Shown: positions 7,655-15,803 of the stretch, piece by piece | Position numbering within the stretch: the stretch's first letter is position 1 | Layout: each line of letters starts with the position of its first letter | Assembly (NCBI GenBank): GCA_964550345.1 | Contig: CAZJYZ010000053.1 | Coordinates: 1-22,464 of the forward strand | Source: JAAEUB01 sp964550345 | GTDB lineage: Bacteria > Pseudomonadota > Alphaproteobacteria > Rhodobacterales > Rhodobacteraceae | Length of the DNA: 22,464 nt | Direction: 5' to 3' | Program-made: the position numbers and the translations under genes | Notes under the pieces: generated by a model | What the model saw: the letters and a program-made list of their open reading frames with translations, nothing else | The model's database searches: none | What the model was told of the DNA's origin: nothing

Positions 7655-9226
7655 TTAAGATTTCTGGAACATCTGGAGCATACGGCGTGTCACCATAAAG
7701 CCCCCGACGATGTTGATGGTTGCAATCAGTACCGAGACACCGGCAAGCACCAGCACGATAGAGGACCCAGCCCCAATCTGCAGCAGCGCACCGACGATAA
7801 TGATGCCGGAAATCGCGTTTGTCACCGCCATCAAAGGGGTGTGCAAGCTGTGCGCCACGCCCCAGATGACCTGAAAACCAACAAAGACGGCCAGTACGAA
7901 AACTATGAAGTGCTGCATGAAGTTTGCCGGGGCATACATGCCGATCAGCGCCATAAGCAGGCCACCGATTACCAACAGGCCGATCTGCTGTCGTCCTGCC
8001 TTGCGCGCGGCGGCTGCCTCGTCTGCGGCAATCTCTTCGGGCGTTTTCGCAGGTGCGGTTTCCTTGGGCTTGGCCGCGATCGCCTGAATTTTCGGCGGCG
8101 GCGGCGGGAAGGTAATGTCGCCCTGAAAGGTCACGGTGGCACCGCGGATCACGTCATCTTCCATGTCATGATTGATCTGACCGTCTTTTTCCGGCGTCAG
8201 GTCGCTCATCATGTGGCGGATGTTGTTGGCGTAGAGGCTCGACGCCTGTGCTGCCATACGTGACGGGAAGTCGGTATAGCCGATGATGGTCACGCCATTA
8301 TCGGTGACAATCTTCTCGTCCATGACGGTAAGTTTGCAGTTGCCGCCCTTCTCAGCGGCCAGATCGACCACGACCGAACCCGGCTTCATCGATGCGACCA
8401 TGTCCTCGGTCCAAAGCTCGGGTGCTTCGCGGTTGGGGATCAGTGCCGTGGTGATGACAATGTCCATTTCCGGTGCCAGTTCACGGAACTTGGCCAGCTG
8501 GGCCTCGCGAAATTCTGGGCTGGAAACGGCTGCGTAACCACCGGTTGCGGCACCGTCGGCCTGATCTTCCTCAAAGTCGAGATAGACAAACTCGGCGCCC
8601 ATGCTTTCAACCTGCTCTGCCACTTCGGGGCGCACGTCAAAAGCGTAAGTGATGGCACCAAGGCTGGTCGAGGTACCAACAGCAGCCAGACCGGCCACAC
8701 CGGCACCAACCACAAGCACTTTAGCGGGCGGGACTTTACCCGCAGCTGTCACCTGCCCGGTAAAAAAGCGACCAAAGTTGTTACCGGCTTCGATTACCGC
8801 GCGGTAGCCCGCGATATTGGCCATCGAGGACAGCGCGTCCATCTTCTGGGCCCGCGAAATACGCGGCACCATCTCCATGGCGATCACATTGGCGCCCTTG
8901 GCCTTGGCGGCCTCCATGCCTTCTTCGTTCCCACCGGGGTTGAAGAAGCTGATCAGGGTTTTGTCCTTGGTCAGGCGCTTAAGCTCAGCCTCATTCGGCT
9001 GGCGCACCTTGGCAATGATGTCGGCGGCTTTCCAAAGGGCGGCGGCGGTTTTCACCACCTCGACGCCCGCTGCCTCATACGTGGCGTCAGAGAAACCGGC
9101 GGCAGCGCCTGCCTTGGTTTCGATCACACATTCGTATCCCAGTTTTTGCAAAAGCGCAGCTGAATCGGGCGTCATCGCCACCCGGTTCTCGCCTTTAAAA
9201 GCCTCTTTTGGCGTACCTATCTTCAA
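7655..9226 (-). CDS. pntA: NAD(P) transhydrogenase subunit alpha PntA (TTG start)
   Basis: A 523-residue subunit carrying the NAD(H)-binding domain I (about 1-370) and, after a Pro/Ala-rich linker, membrane helices of domain II (about 415-520). The N-terminal MKIGTPKE...RVAMTP and the dinucleotide motif VGAGVAGLAAVG (174-179 core) are typical of the alanine dehydrogenase/PntA fold. Alpha1 and alpha2 are fused, as in E. coli, whereas some alphaproteobacteria such as Rhodospirillum have them split. The start codon is TTG (9224-9226), supported by a perfect AGGAGG eight bases upstream and the conserved N-terminus; the first in-frame ATG would delete 17 conserved residues. Operon with pntB. Confidence 0.97.
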   Translation of the reverse strand: MKIGTPKEAFKGENRVAMTPDSAALLQKLGYECVIETKAGAAAGFSDATYEAAGVEVVKTAAALWKAADIIAKVRQPNEAELKRLTKDKTLISFFNPGGNEEGMEAAKAKGANVIAMEMVPRISRAQKMDALSSMANIAGYRAVIEAGNNFGRFFTGQVTAAGKVPPAKVLVVGAGVAGLAAVGTSTSLGAITYAFDVRPEVAEQVESMGAEFVYLDFEEDQADGAATGGYAAVSSPEFREAQLAKFRELAPEMDIVITTALIPNREAPELWTEDMVASMKPGSVVVDLAAEKGGNCKLTVMDEKIVTDNGVTIIGYTDFPSRMAAQASSLYANNIRHMMSDLTPEKDGQINHDMEDDVIRGATVTFQGDITFPPPPPKIQAIAAKPKETAPAKTPEEIAADEAAAARKAGRQQIGLLVIGGLLMALIGMYAPANFMQHFIVFVLAVFVGFQVIWGVAHSLHTPLMAVTNAISGIIIVGALLQIGAGSSIVLVLAGVSVLIATINIVGGFMVTRRMLQMFQKS

Positions 9227-9234
9227 TTCCGGTT

Positions 9235-9240
9235 CCTCCT
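9235..9240 (-). promoter_or_regulatory. Strong ribosome-binding site that fixes the pntA TTG start
   Basis: Minus-strand AGGAGG, eight bases before TTG at 9224-9226. No ATG or GTG in frame lies at a comparable distance. It decides the start of pntA. Confidence 0.85.
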
Positions 9241-9369
9241 AACCCTGTTGGGTTTTTTCGCATCCGGGTCCGACCCCTTTGACATTTTGCCGCAAGGGGC
9301 GCGCGGACCTTACAAATCATCCATACCGAATATACATAATCTGCCTGAAATCAATGCGGAGAGCCTCAA

Positions 9370-9891
9370 ATGCGACCAGAAGTCACCAAAAACCGTAATT
9401 CCCTGTCTAGACGCCGGGTTTTGGCCCTCGGGGGCGGACTTTTCGCAGCCCAGACCATGGCCGCACCACTTTGGGCGCAAGGACTGCCCAGCAGCGTAAT
9501 GTCGGCGGCTGACGCCCACGAACAGGCATTGACCGGCGAGGTTATCCTTGTGGATATTCGCAGGCCCGATGAATGGAGCGGAACAGGTATAGGCGAAGGC
9601 GCAATTGCGCTCGATATGCGCGAAGACGATTTTGTGCCCAGCCTTATTGCATTGCGGCAGGCGAATCCTGAAACCCCGATTGCGATGATCTGCCGGACGG
9701 GTAACCGGTCGAACTACGTGGTCACTGCTCTCGCCGGTCAGGGGTTTCCGGGGCTGGTGGATGTATCCGAAGGCATGGCAGGCGGACCAAACGGCACCGG
9801 TTGGATCCGCTTGGGCCTGCCGATCTACGACGGTAACGCCGATAACATCGCGGCACGTCTGGAAGAGGTTATGCCCTGCACCAATTGTTAA
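9370..9891 (+). CDS. Exported rhodanese-like domain protein with C-terminal CxxC
   Basis: A 173-residue protein with a twin-arginine-like signal (SRRRVLALGGGLFAAQ, residues 13-28; probable cleavage after LWA at about 36) and one rhodanese domain (about 45-155). The active-site loop is CRTGNRS with Cys108, and DIRRPDEWSGTG is the usual substrate-side motif. The protein ends MPCTNC, adding a Cys170/Cys173 pair. It probably handles sulfane sulfur or redox chemistry in the periplasm. The ATG has GGAGAG eight bases upstream. It is divergent from pntA with 143 bases between, and no following gene on its strand is close, so it appears monocistronic. Its link to the Sox genes at 15862-22291 is only functional guesswork. 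Confidence 0.85.
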   Translation: MRPEVTKNRNSLSRRRVLALGGGLFAAQTMAAPLWAQGLPSSVMSAADAHEQALTGEVILVDIRRPDEWSGTGIGEGAIALDMREDDFVPSLIALRQANPETPIAMICRTGNRSNYVVTALAGQGFPGLVDVSEGMAGGPNGTGWIRLGLPIYDGNADNIAARLEEVMPCTNC

Positions 9892-10020
9892 AGCACCAGG
9901 CCTAACCAATCTCGTACATTATCTGCCTTGATGTGCACGCCATCAGACGGGGGCGCAGCAGGGCAGATGCTATCAATGAAACCAGCAGACCCAACCGCAA
10001 GGCAACGCAATTCGCGCGCG

Positions 10021-10057
10021 CCTTTTCCTCTTGCCAAAAATATCCTCGCCGAAGGCC
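10021..10057 (-). repeat. Dispersed intergenic element, copy 1
   Basis: Read on the minus strand it begins GGCCTTCGGCGAGGATATTT and continues TTGGCAAGAGGAAAAGG. It aligns without gaps to the 37 bases at 13642-13678 (about 25 of 37 identical by eye) and more loosely to 22321-22352. It lies in the 248-base gap between the rhodanese and ICMT genes, which holds no other recognisable feature. Confidence 0.6.
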
Positions 10058-10139
10058 TCTAATCTTTTAATAAGGTTTCACCAAATCCCGTATTTCAGGG
10101 TTTTCAACGAAGCAGGTGAACGCATCCACATCCTTGCGG

Positions 10140-10589
10140 TCAGATCCAACGGCGGGTCCTGGTCTTCCATTCAAGAAACTCGCGGCCAAATTTCGCTTCC
10201 AACCCGGCCTCTTCCCCTAAAATGTAGCGTCTGGTGATCAGCATTGCGAATATGGGCACCAGCGGCAGCGCCAGAAGCACATCCCAGCGCAGGATCAGCC
10301 CCAGTAGCACCGCCGCATCCCCCAGATAGATCGGATTGCGGCTGAGCCGGTAGATGCCTCCCTGTAAAAATGCCGTTGGTACCCGGCGTGGAATGAAAGT
10401 GGTCCGTGCGCGTAAAAACTCAACCAAAGCCAGAGCCATGACCACCAGCCCGATAAAAATCAAAGCATTTCCAATATACTGCAACCATTGCAGACCCAGA
10501 CCAAGACCCGGCACCAGCCAGTCAACCAGTCCGGCCCCCACAATGAAAAGACCCAGCCACAGCGGGGGAATATCAATTTGCCGTAGCAT
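10140..10589 (-). CDS. Isoprenylcysteine carboxyl methyltransferase / phospholipid methyltransferase family membrane protein
   Basis: A 149-residue polytopic protein with hydrophobic segments at about 8-25, 36-58, 88-104 and 104-119. The C-terminal signature of the ICMT/PEMT superfamily is present: GIYRLSRNPIYLG (78-90), then EE-x-L-x(3)-FG-x(2)-F-x(2)-W (126-141) and a basic end TRTRRWI. Such proteins use S-adenosylmethionine to methylate lipids or small hydrophobic substrates; the substrate here is unknown. I chose the ATG at 10587-10589 because GGAG stands seven bases before it; an ATG at 10611-10613 (eight more residues, AAAGGT upstream) is nearly as good. It is divergent from the SDR of the kynurenine unit. 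Confidence 0.8.
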   Translation of the reverse strand: MLRQIDIPPLWLGLFIVGAGLVDWLVPGLGLGLQWLQYIGNALIFIGLVVMALALVEFLRARTTFIPRRVPTAFLQGGIYRLSRNPIYLGDAAVLLGLILRWDVLLALPLVPIFAMLITRRYILGEEAGLEAKFGREFLEWKTRTRRWI

Positions 10590-10648
10590 GTTACGCTCCG
10601 TTTTCTGCCGCATGGCATTACCTTTGGCAGCATTCCCTTGCGCTGCCT

Positions 10649-10676
10649 GTTTCAGGTGATACCGTGACGCTGAAAC
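10649..10676. promoter_or_regulatory. Inverted repeat in the leader of the SDR-kynU-kynA unit
   Basis: GTTTCAG (10649-10655) and CTGAAAC (10670-10676) form perfect 7-bp arms with a 14-base spacer, 12 bases before the SDR start codon. It could be an operator or a leader hairpin close to the ribosome-binding site. No regulator gene is nearby. Confidence 0.4.
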
Positions 10677-10688
10677 GAAAGGGATGCA

Positions 10689-11450
10689 ATGCAGGAACTG
10701 ACAGGAAAACACGCAATTGTGACCGGTGGCGGCACTGGAATTGGGCTGGCCATAGCTCGTTCATTGGCCGAGGCAGGGGCTCAGGTGACAATAACCGGGC
10801 GCCGGATGGACGTGCTGGAGAAGGCTGCGGCAGAGGTGACGGGGCTCACCCCGCTGCAAATGGACGTGTCGGATGAGGACAGCGTTATCAGCGGTATCGA
10901 AGCCGCCCGCGCTGCGAACGGGCCGATCACCATCTGTGTGGCCAATGCGGGCATTGCCGAAGGGCGCACTGTGCCAAAGACCAGCCTTGAGTTCTGGCGA
11001 CGCACCATGGCGATCAACCTTGATGGCGCTTTTCTGACCATGCGCGCCTGCCTGCCGGATATGGAGGCTGCTGGCTGGGGCCGGGTGATTGCGGTCTCCT
11101 CAATCGCTGGTCTGCGCGGGCTTAAGGGCGGCGCTGCCTATTCAGCCTCGAAACACGGGCTGATCGGGCTGGTGCGCACTTTGTCCGAGGATTACATGGG
11201 ATCAAACCTGACCTTTAATGCGCTATGTCCGGGGTATGTGGACACGCCGATTGTCAGCCGCAACATTGAAATCATCGGTGACAAAACAGGGGCCAGTGCC
11301 GAGGATGCGCTGAAGATGATGACCAGTCAGAACCGGCATAAACGCCTGATAATGCCCGAGGAAGTGGCCAGCGCCGCCAAGTGGCTGTGCCTGCCGGGAT
11401 CGCAAAGTGTGAACGGCCAGAATATAGAGATTTCCGGGGGACAGGTTTAA
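10689..11450 (+). CDS. SDR family oxidoreductase
   Basis: A 253-residue classical short-chain dehydrogenase/reductase: cofactor motif TGGGTGIG (12-19), NAG (86-88), Asn110, catalytic Ser in VSSIAG (137/138), Tyr151 and Lys155 in YSASK. The residues GRR after beta-2 (37-39) suggest preference for NADP(H). The ATG is preceded by AAAGGG. It stands 24 bases before kynU on the same strand, so it belongs to the tryptophan-degradation unit by position; none of the standard kynurenine steps needs an SDR, so its substrate is open. It is not a kynurenine formamidase, as it has no hydrolase motif. Confidence 0.88.
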   Translation: MQELTGKHAIVTGGGTGIGLAIARSLAEAGAQVTITGRRMDVLEKAAAEVTGLTPLQMDVSDEDSVISGIEAARAANGPITICVANAGIAEGRTVPKTSLEFWRRTMAINLDGAFLTMRACLPDMEAAGWGRVIAVSSIAGLRGLKGGAAYSASKHGLIGLVRTLSEDYMGSNLTFNALCPGYVDTPIVSRNIEIIGDKTGASAEDALKMMTSQNRHKRLIMPEEVASAAKWLCLPGSQSVNGQNIEISGGQV

Positions 11451-11474
11451 AAACCGCCCAAATGAAAGCGTAAC

Positions 11475-12668
11475 ATGACAGACTTTTCTGCAACTAAGGA
11501 CCTGTTCCATCTGCCGGAAGGCATGACATATCTTGACGGTAACTCTTTGGGGCCATTGCCGAAAACTGCCCTGAGCCGGGTATCACGTACCATCGAGGAT
11601 GAGTGGGGCGGCTTGCTGATCACCGCGTGGAACAAGGCGGGCTGGATGGCATGGCCAACCGCTCTGGGCGACCGGATCGGGCGGTTGATTGGCGCCGAAA
11701 AGGGTCAGGTCACCTGTGGCGACACGCTTTCGGTCAAAGTGTATCAGGCATTGGCCTCGGCGTTGGAGCTGAACCCGGGGCGCCGCCGCATCCTGTCGGA
11801 TCGAGGCAATTTTCCAACCGATCTTTATATGGCCGAAGGGCTGATCCGTTCGCTCGACAAGGGTCACGAGTTGCACTGTGTCGAGCCTGAGGATGTTGCA
11901 TCACATATCTCGGACAATCTAGCAGTACTGATGCTGACCGAGGTGGATTACCGCACCGGGCGCAGGCATGACATGGCGGCCCTGACCAAAGCCGCCCACG
12001 CGGTGGGCGCATTGGTTATCTGGGATCTGGCCCACAGCGCCGGCGCCTTTCCGGTTGATCTTGCAGGTTGCGGGGCGGATTTCGCGATTGGCTGCACCTA
12101 TAAATACCTGAATGCCGGCCCCGGCGCGCCAGCCTTCATCTATGTCGCCCCGCGCCACGCGGATCAGGTGCGCCCCGCCCTGTCGGGTTGGCTGGGCCAC
12201 GAAGCCCCCTTTGCCTTCGACCTTGATTATCGGGCCGGGTCCGGCATTGAACGTATGCGCGTCGGCACCCCACCCGTTTTGCAAATGGCCGCATTAGAGG
12301 CTGCGTTGGACATCTGGGACGAGGTGGACATGGACGCCTTGCGTACCCGCTCGGTCGCCCTATGCGAACGTTTCATCGAAGGGGTCGAGGCCGCCTGCCC
12401 CGACTTGAAACTTGCCAGCCCGCGAGAGGCAGACCAGCGCGGCAGCCAGGTCTCGTTTCGGTTTGAACATGGCTACGCCGCCATGCAGGCGCTGATCGCG
12501 CGTGGAGTCATTGGGGATTTTCGCGCGCCGGATATCATGCGTTTTGGTTTCACCCCGCTCTATATAGACGAGGACGACGTGGACCGGGCAGTGTCGGTGC
12601 TGTCCGATATCATGCAAAACAACCTGTGGGACCGGGAAGAATATCAAACCAGATCTGCGGTGACATGA
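11475..12668 (+). CDS. kynU: Kynureninase KynU
   Basis: A 397-residue PLP-dependent enzyme that splits kynurenine to anthranilate and alanine (or 3-hydroxykynurenine to 3-hydroxyanthranilate). Family features seen: YLDGNSLGPLP near the start (19-29), NFPTD (112-116), DLAHSAGA (184-191, with the PLP-contacting Asp184 and His187) and the Schiff-base lysine Lys210 in CTYKYLNAGPG. Length is close to bacterial kynureninases. It lies between the SDR and kynA; the next gene starts 130 bases downstream. Together with kynA it suggests the anthranilate route, although the formamidase is not encoded in this window. Confidence 0.96.
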   Translation: MTDFSATKDLFHLPEGMTYLDGNSLGPLPKTALSRVSRTIEDEWGGLLITAWNKAGWMAWPTALGDRIGRLIGAEKGQVTCGDTLSVKVYQALASALELNPGRRRILSDRGNFPTDLYMAEGLIRSLDKGHELHCVEPEDVASHISDNLAVLMLTEVDYRTGRRHDMAALTKAAHAVGALVIWDLAHSAGAFPVDLAGCGADFAIGCTYKYLNAGPGAPAFIYVAPRHADQVRPALSGWLGHEAPFAFDLDYRAGSGIERMRVGTPPVLQMAALEAALDIWDEVDMDALRTRSVALCERFIEGVEAACPDLKLASPREADQRGSQVSFRFEHGYAAMQALIARGVIGDFRAPDIMRFGFTPLYIDEDDVDRAVSVLSDIMQNNLWDREEYQTRSAVT

Positions 12669-12798
12669 GCAGGCATCTGCCGCTTTGCCGCCCCTCGGGC
12701 TGGGTCGCCGTTTGGCGGCGTATTTCTATGTGTTCCTGTTTGAATGGCTGAAAAGGGTCCGGCCCCTATCAGACCAAGTTTTCAAACAGGAGAGACAC

Positions 12799-13632
12799 AT
12801 GACAACCCCTTATGATCCCGCCGATGACGGCGCCCAGATGCAATTTGACGGCCGTATGTCTTACGGCGATTATCTGTCGCTGGACACGTTGCTTTCGGCC
12901 CAAAACCCCAAAACCGATGCCCATGATGAGATGCTCTTTATCATCCAACACCAGACATCAGAGCTGTGGATGCGGCTGGCTTTGCATGAATTGGGGGCAG
13001 CGCGCACTGCCCTTAGAGAAGGCGCCTATGGCCCTGCCTTTAAAATGCTGGCGCGCGTTGCCAAGATCTTTGAACAGCTCAATTCGGCCTGGGACGTACT
13101 ACGCACTATGACGCCGACGGAATACACGCTGTTTCGTGAAAAACTCGGCCAAAGCTCAGGCTTTCAAAGCTGGCAATACCGGTTGATCGAGTTCACCCTT
13201 GGCAATCGCAACAAGGCCATGCTGCGCCCCCATGAACATCGTGAAGATGTGTTCGACCTTCTTAACGCGGAACTGGCCCGCCCCAGCCTTTATGACACGG
13301 CAATCTCTGCCCTAAGCAAGGCGGGGTTTGATCTGGGCGGGGCCGCCACGCGGGACGTGACACAACCCTACACACCGCAAACCGAGGTCGAGGACGCCTG
13401 GCGCGCGGTCTATCAGGACCCTGGCCATTACTGGCAGCTTTACGAACTGGCTGAAAAGCTAGTGGATTTCGAAGATTATTTCCGCCGCTGGCGCTTCAAT
13501 CACGTCACCACGGTTGAACGCATCATCGGCTTCAAGCGCGGCTCGGGTGGCACGTCCGGTGTCAGTTATCTCAGGCGGATGCTGGAGGTGGAGTTGTTCC
13601 CCGAACTTTGGCACCTGCGCACTGGGTTATAG
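12799..13632 (+). CDS. kynA: Tryptophan 2,3-dioxygenase KynA
   Basis: A 277-residue heme enzyme that opens the indole ring of L-tryptophan to N-formylkynurenine, the first step of the kynurenine pathway. The substrate-side histidine is His51 in FIIQHQTSELWMRL and the heme ligand is His235 in RFNHVTTVERIIG, followed by GSGGTSGVSYL, which forms the flexible loop in known structures. I chose the ATG at 12799 because AGGAGAG stands seven bases upstream and the family N-terminus begins there; the frame is open 38 codons further but that part is not homologous in character. Same strand as kynU, so a shared transcript is likely despite the 130-base gap. Confidence 0.96.
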   Translation: MTTPYDPADDGAQMQFDGRMSYGDYLSLDTLLSAQNPKTDAHDEMLFIIQHQTSELWMRLALHELGAARTALREGAYGPAFKMLARVAKIFEQLNSAWDVLRTMTPTEYTLFREKLGQSSGFQSWQYRLIEFTLGNRNKAMLRPHEHREDVFDLLNAELARPSLYDTAISALSKAGFDLGGAATRDVTQPYTPQTEVEDAWRAVYQDPGHYWQLYELAEKLVDFEDYFRRWRFNHVTTVERIIGFKRGSGGTSGVSYLRRMLEVELFPELWHLRTGL

Positions 13633-13641
13633 GAGATTTCA

Positions 13642-13678
13642 GGCCTCCGGCGGAGGTGTTTGCGCCAAGGTGAAGGGG
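13642..13678 (+). repeat. Dispersed intergenic element, copy 2
   Basis: Starts nine bases after the kynA stop with GGCCTCCGGCGGAGGTGTTT and continues GCGCCAAGGTGAAGGGG. CCTCC/GGAGG (13644-13656) can form a small hairpin followed by a T-rich stretch, so it may act as a terminator of the kynurenine unit. Related to 10021-10057 and 22321-22352. The rest of the gap up to dusA shows nothing I recognise. Confidence 0.6.
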
Positions 13679-13846
13679 AAACCTGTCGCTTTGCCAAGAA
13701 CACCCCGCGGAAAGAAAAAGACGTACGAGACTGTAAACTTGAACCGGATTTCTACTAACATAATGCAAACGCGTCGCAAAAATGCGGGATACTCACAAGA
13801 GCTAATCAAGCGGAATAATTCAGGAGGGGGCCGGAATGCTCCCTGC

Positions 13847-14836
13847 TCACTCCGGAACCTGTGACAATGCTTCCAGCAAAAGCTCCGGCCCGGCACCGGG
13901 TTTGGTGGCACCTTCGGACAAGGTGCGGCGCCAGGCACGCGCGCCCGGACGTCCTGCAAAAAGGCCCATCATGTGCCGCGTGACTTCATGCAAACGGCCC
14001 CCGCCTGCGAGGTGACGATCGATATAGGGTAACATTTCATCTGCAATCTGGTGGGCGGTTTTATCCGAGCTGGTTTGCCCGAAAATCGTTCGATCCGCCG
14101 CAAGCAAAATATCCGCCGGATTGTGATAGGCCGCCCGCCCGATCATGACACCATCCATGCCCGCATCAAGATGCGCCTGTGCCTCTGTCAGCGACGTAAC
14201 GCCTCCGTTCAGGGACAGGTTTAGGTCCGGGAAACGCGCTTTCATCGCATGGACAAGTGGGTAATCCAACGGGGGCACATCCCTGTTCTGTTTTGGGCTG
14301 AGACCCTGCAGCCAGGCCTTGCGCGCATGGATGATGACGCGCGAAACACCCGTTTCCCGCACTTTTTCAAGGAATACCGGCAAGGTATGTTCAGGGTCCT
14401 GCTCATCTACGCCGATCCGGCATTTTACCGTAATTTCAGCGTCTTGAGAAGATTTCTGCATGGCCTCCAGACAGCTGGCGACAAGTCTGGCATCCTTCAT
14501 TAAAACCGCCCCGAATGCGCCTGCCTGCACCCGGTCCGAGGGGCATCCTATATTCAGGTTCACTTCACGAAATCCCGCCTGCACGCACATCTTCGTGGCC
14601 TTGCCAAGTTCATCGGGATCGGAACCGCCCAACTGAACCGCAAGAGGCTGCTCTCTTGGATCATGGTCCAACAGGTGGAGCGCGCCACCACGCACCAGTG
14701 CGGGAGCGGTAACCATTTCAGTATAGAGCAGGGTTTGCGTGCTCATCAGCCGGTGGAAATACCGGCAATGGCGGTCGGTCCAGTCCAGCATGGGGGCGAC
14801 TGACAGGCGGGCGGATCGGGTAAAGTTCATGGGCAT
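13847..14836 (-). CDS. dusA: tRNA-dihydrouridine(20/20a) synthase DusA
   Basis: A 329-residue FMN-dependent enzyme that reduces uridine 20/20a in the tRNA D-loop. Seen: VAPMLDWTDRHCR (13-25), the strongly DusA-like YTEMVTAPALVRG (38-50), QLGGSDP (68-74) and the catalytic Cys98 in NLNIGCPSDRVQ. The GRAAYHNP and AGRPGARAWRR stretches towards the C-terminus also fit DusA rather than DusB or DusC. The ATG at 14834-14836 or the one two codons later could be used. The upstream region carries the 8-bp tandem repeat ending about 50 bases from the start. Confidence 0.95.
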   Translation of the reverse strand: MPMNFTRSARLSVAPMLDWTDRHCRYFHRLMSTQTLLYTEMVTAPALVRGGALHLLDHDPREQPLAVQLGGSDPDELGKATKMCVQAGFREVNLNIGCPSDRVQAGAFGAVLMKDARLVASCLEAMQKSSQDAEITVKCRIGVDEQDPEHTLPVFLEKVRETGVSRVIIHARKAWLQGLSPKQNRDVPPLDYPLVHAMKARFPDLNLSLNGGVTSLTEAQAHLDAGMDGVMIGRAAYHNPADILLAADRTIFGQTSSDKTAHQIADEMLPYIDRHLAGGGRLHEVTRHMMGLFAGRPGARAWRRTLSEGATKPGAGPELLLEALSQVPE

Positions 14837-14889
14837 AGTCTATCGGCTTGTGACGACGACGAAAAGATTGGGTTTAGAACTTCAGAATC

Positions 14890-14948
14890 GGAATACCGGA
14901 ATACCGGAATACCGGAATACCGGAATACCGGAATACCGGAATACCGGA
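14890..14948. repeat. Tandem repeat, seven exact copies of an 8-bp unit
   Basis: GGAATACC is repeated seven times without mismatch from 14890 to 14945, followed by a partial GGA. It lies in the 174-base gap between the minus-strand dusA (start 14836) and the upstream SDR (stop 15011), so it is in the probable dusA promoter/leader region. The period is not a multiple of three and it is outside any gene. Confidence 0.97.
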
Positions 14949-15010
14949 AATCTTGAGCTCCTCCAGCCTCTTGTCAACAAGGGAGCAACGAGTTTCCTGC
15001 GCGTGTGCTG

Positions 15011-15778
15011 CTATCTTGGGGCCATACGAATGGCGCCATCCAAACGGATCACCTCTCCGTTCAACATTGGGTTTTCTGCAATGTGCCGGGCCAGTGCTGC
15101 AAATTCAGACGGGTCACCAAGGCGCGATGGAAATGGGGTTTGCGCGCCCAAACTGTCCTGCACCTCTTGCGGCAACCCCTCCAGCAACGGGGTTTTGAAG
15201 AGCCCCGGCGCGATGGCAGCGACGCGTACACCGTCCCGTGAAAGGTCCCGTGCCATGGGCAGGGTCATGCCGACAATTCCGCCCTTGGAGGCAGAATAGG
15301 CAACCTGCCCGACCTGCCCTTCATATGCCGCAACTGACGCGGTCGAGATGATCACACCGCGTTCCCCGTCATCGTTCAACGGCTCCGCCGCGACCATGCC
15401 CGCAGCGGCCTGACTGGCGCAATAAAAGCTGCCTAGAAGGTTTACGCCAATGACTTTTGCAAACATTGCCGGATCATGCGGCGCGCCACGGCTAACGGTT
15501 TTTGAGGCCGGTCCAATGCCCGCGCAATTAATCATAACGCGCTCCTGCCCGTGGGCTTCACGCAGCGCTTCAAATCCGCTCGCGACAGAAGCCGGATCCG
15601 AGACGTCCACCCGTGCGAAAGCTCCACCCAGTTCGTTTGCCAATGCCTCACCGGCCTCGGCATTCAGGTCAAAGATGCCGACTATTGCGCCAGCTTTCGC
15701 AAAGGCGCGCGCAACCGCCGCGCCCAATCCAGACGCGCCACCAGATACGATGATCGGGGTTTTTGCCGAAAGTTCCAT
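15011..15778 (-). CDS. SDR family 3-hydroxyacyl-CoA dehydrogenase (type 2-like)
   Basis: A 255-residue short-chain dehydrogenase with cofactor motif SGGASGLG (12-19), Asp37 after beta-2 (NAD+ preference), NCAG (84-87), Asn113, Ser148, Tyr161 and Lys165 (YSASKGG). The stretch STASVAAYEGQVGQ and the C-terminal PFPSRLGDP...NPMLNGEVIRLDGAIRM are characteristic of the HSD17B10/3-hydroxyacyl-CoA dehydrogenase type 2 group, which oxidises short or branched 3-hydroxyacyl-CoA. It lies 83 bases after the DUF442 gene on the same strand but has its own promoter-like sequence and operator-like repeat, so it is probably not part of the sulfur operon. Confidence 0.88.
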   Translation of the reverse strand: MELSAKTPIIVSGGASGLGAAVARAFAKAGAIVGIFDLNAEAGEALANELGGAFARVDVSDPASVASGFEALREAHGQERVMINCAGIGPASKTVSRGAPHDPAMFAKVIGVNLLGSFYCASQAAAGMVAAEPLNDDGERGVIISTASVAAYEGQVGQVAYSASKGGIVGMTLPMARDLSRDGVRVAAIAPGLFKTPLLEGLPQEVQDSLGAQTPFPSRLGDPSEFAALARHIAENPMLNGEVIRLDGAIRMAPR

Positions 15779-15803
15779 ACATCTCTCCTACCAAACCTGG
15801 TTC

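Noticed and set aside
9241..9258. Terminator-like AACCC-GGGTT followed by T on the plus strand
   Set aside because: The stem is only 5 bp and no plus-strand gene ends before it; on the other strand it lies in the pntA leader.
14890..14948. Possible CRISPR array
   Set aside because: Units are 8 bp, directly adjacent and without spacers; no cas genes are present.
14739..15299. Plus-strand open frame containing repeated NTGIPEYR units
   Set aside because: The peptide repeat is only the translation of the 8-bp tandem repeat, and the frame runs antisense into dusA and the SDR.
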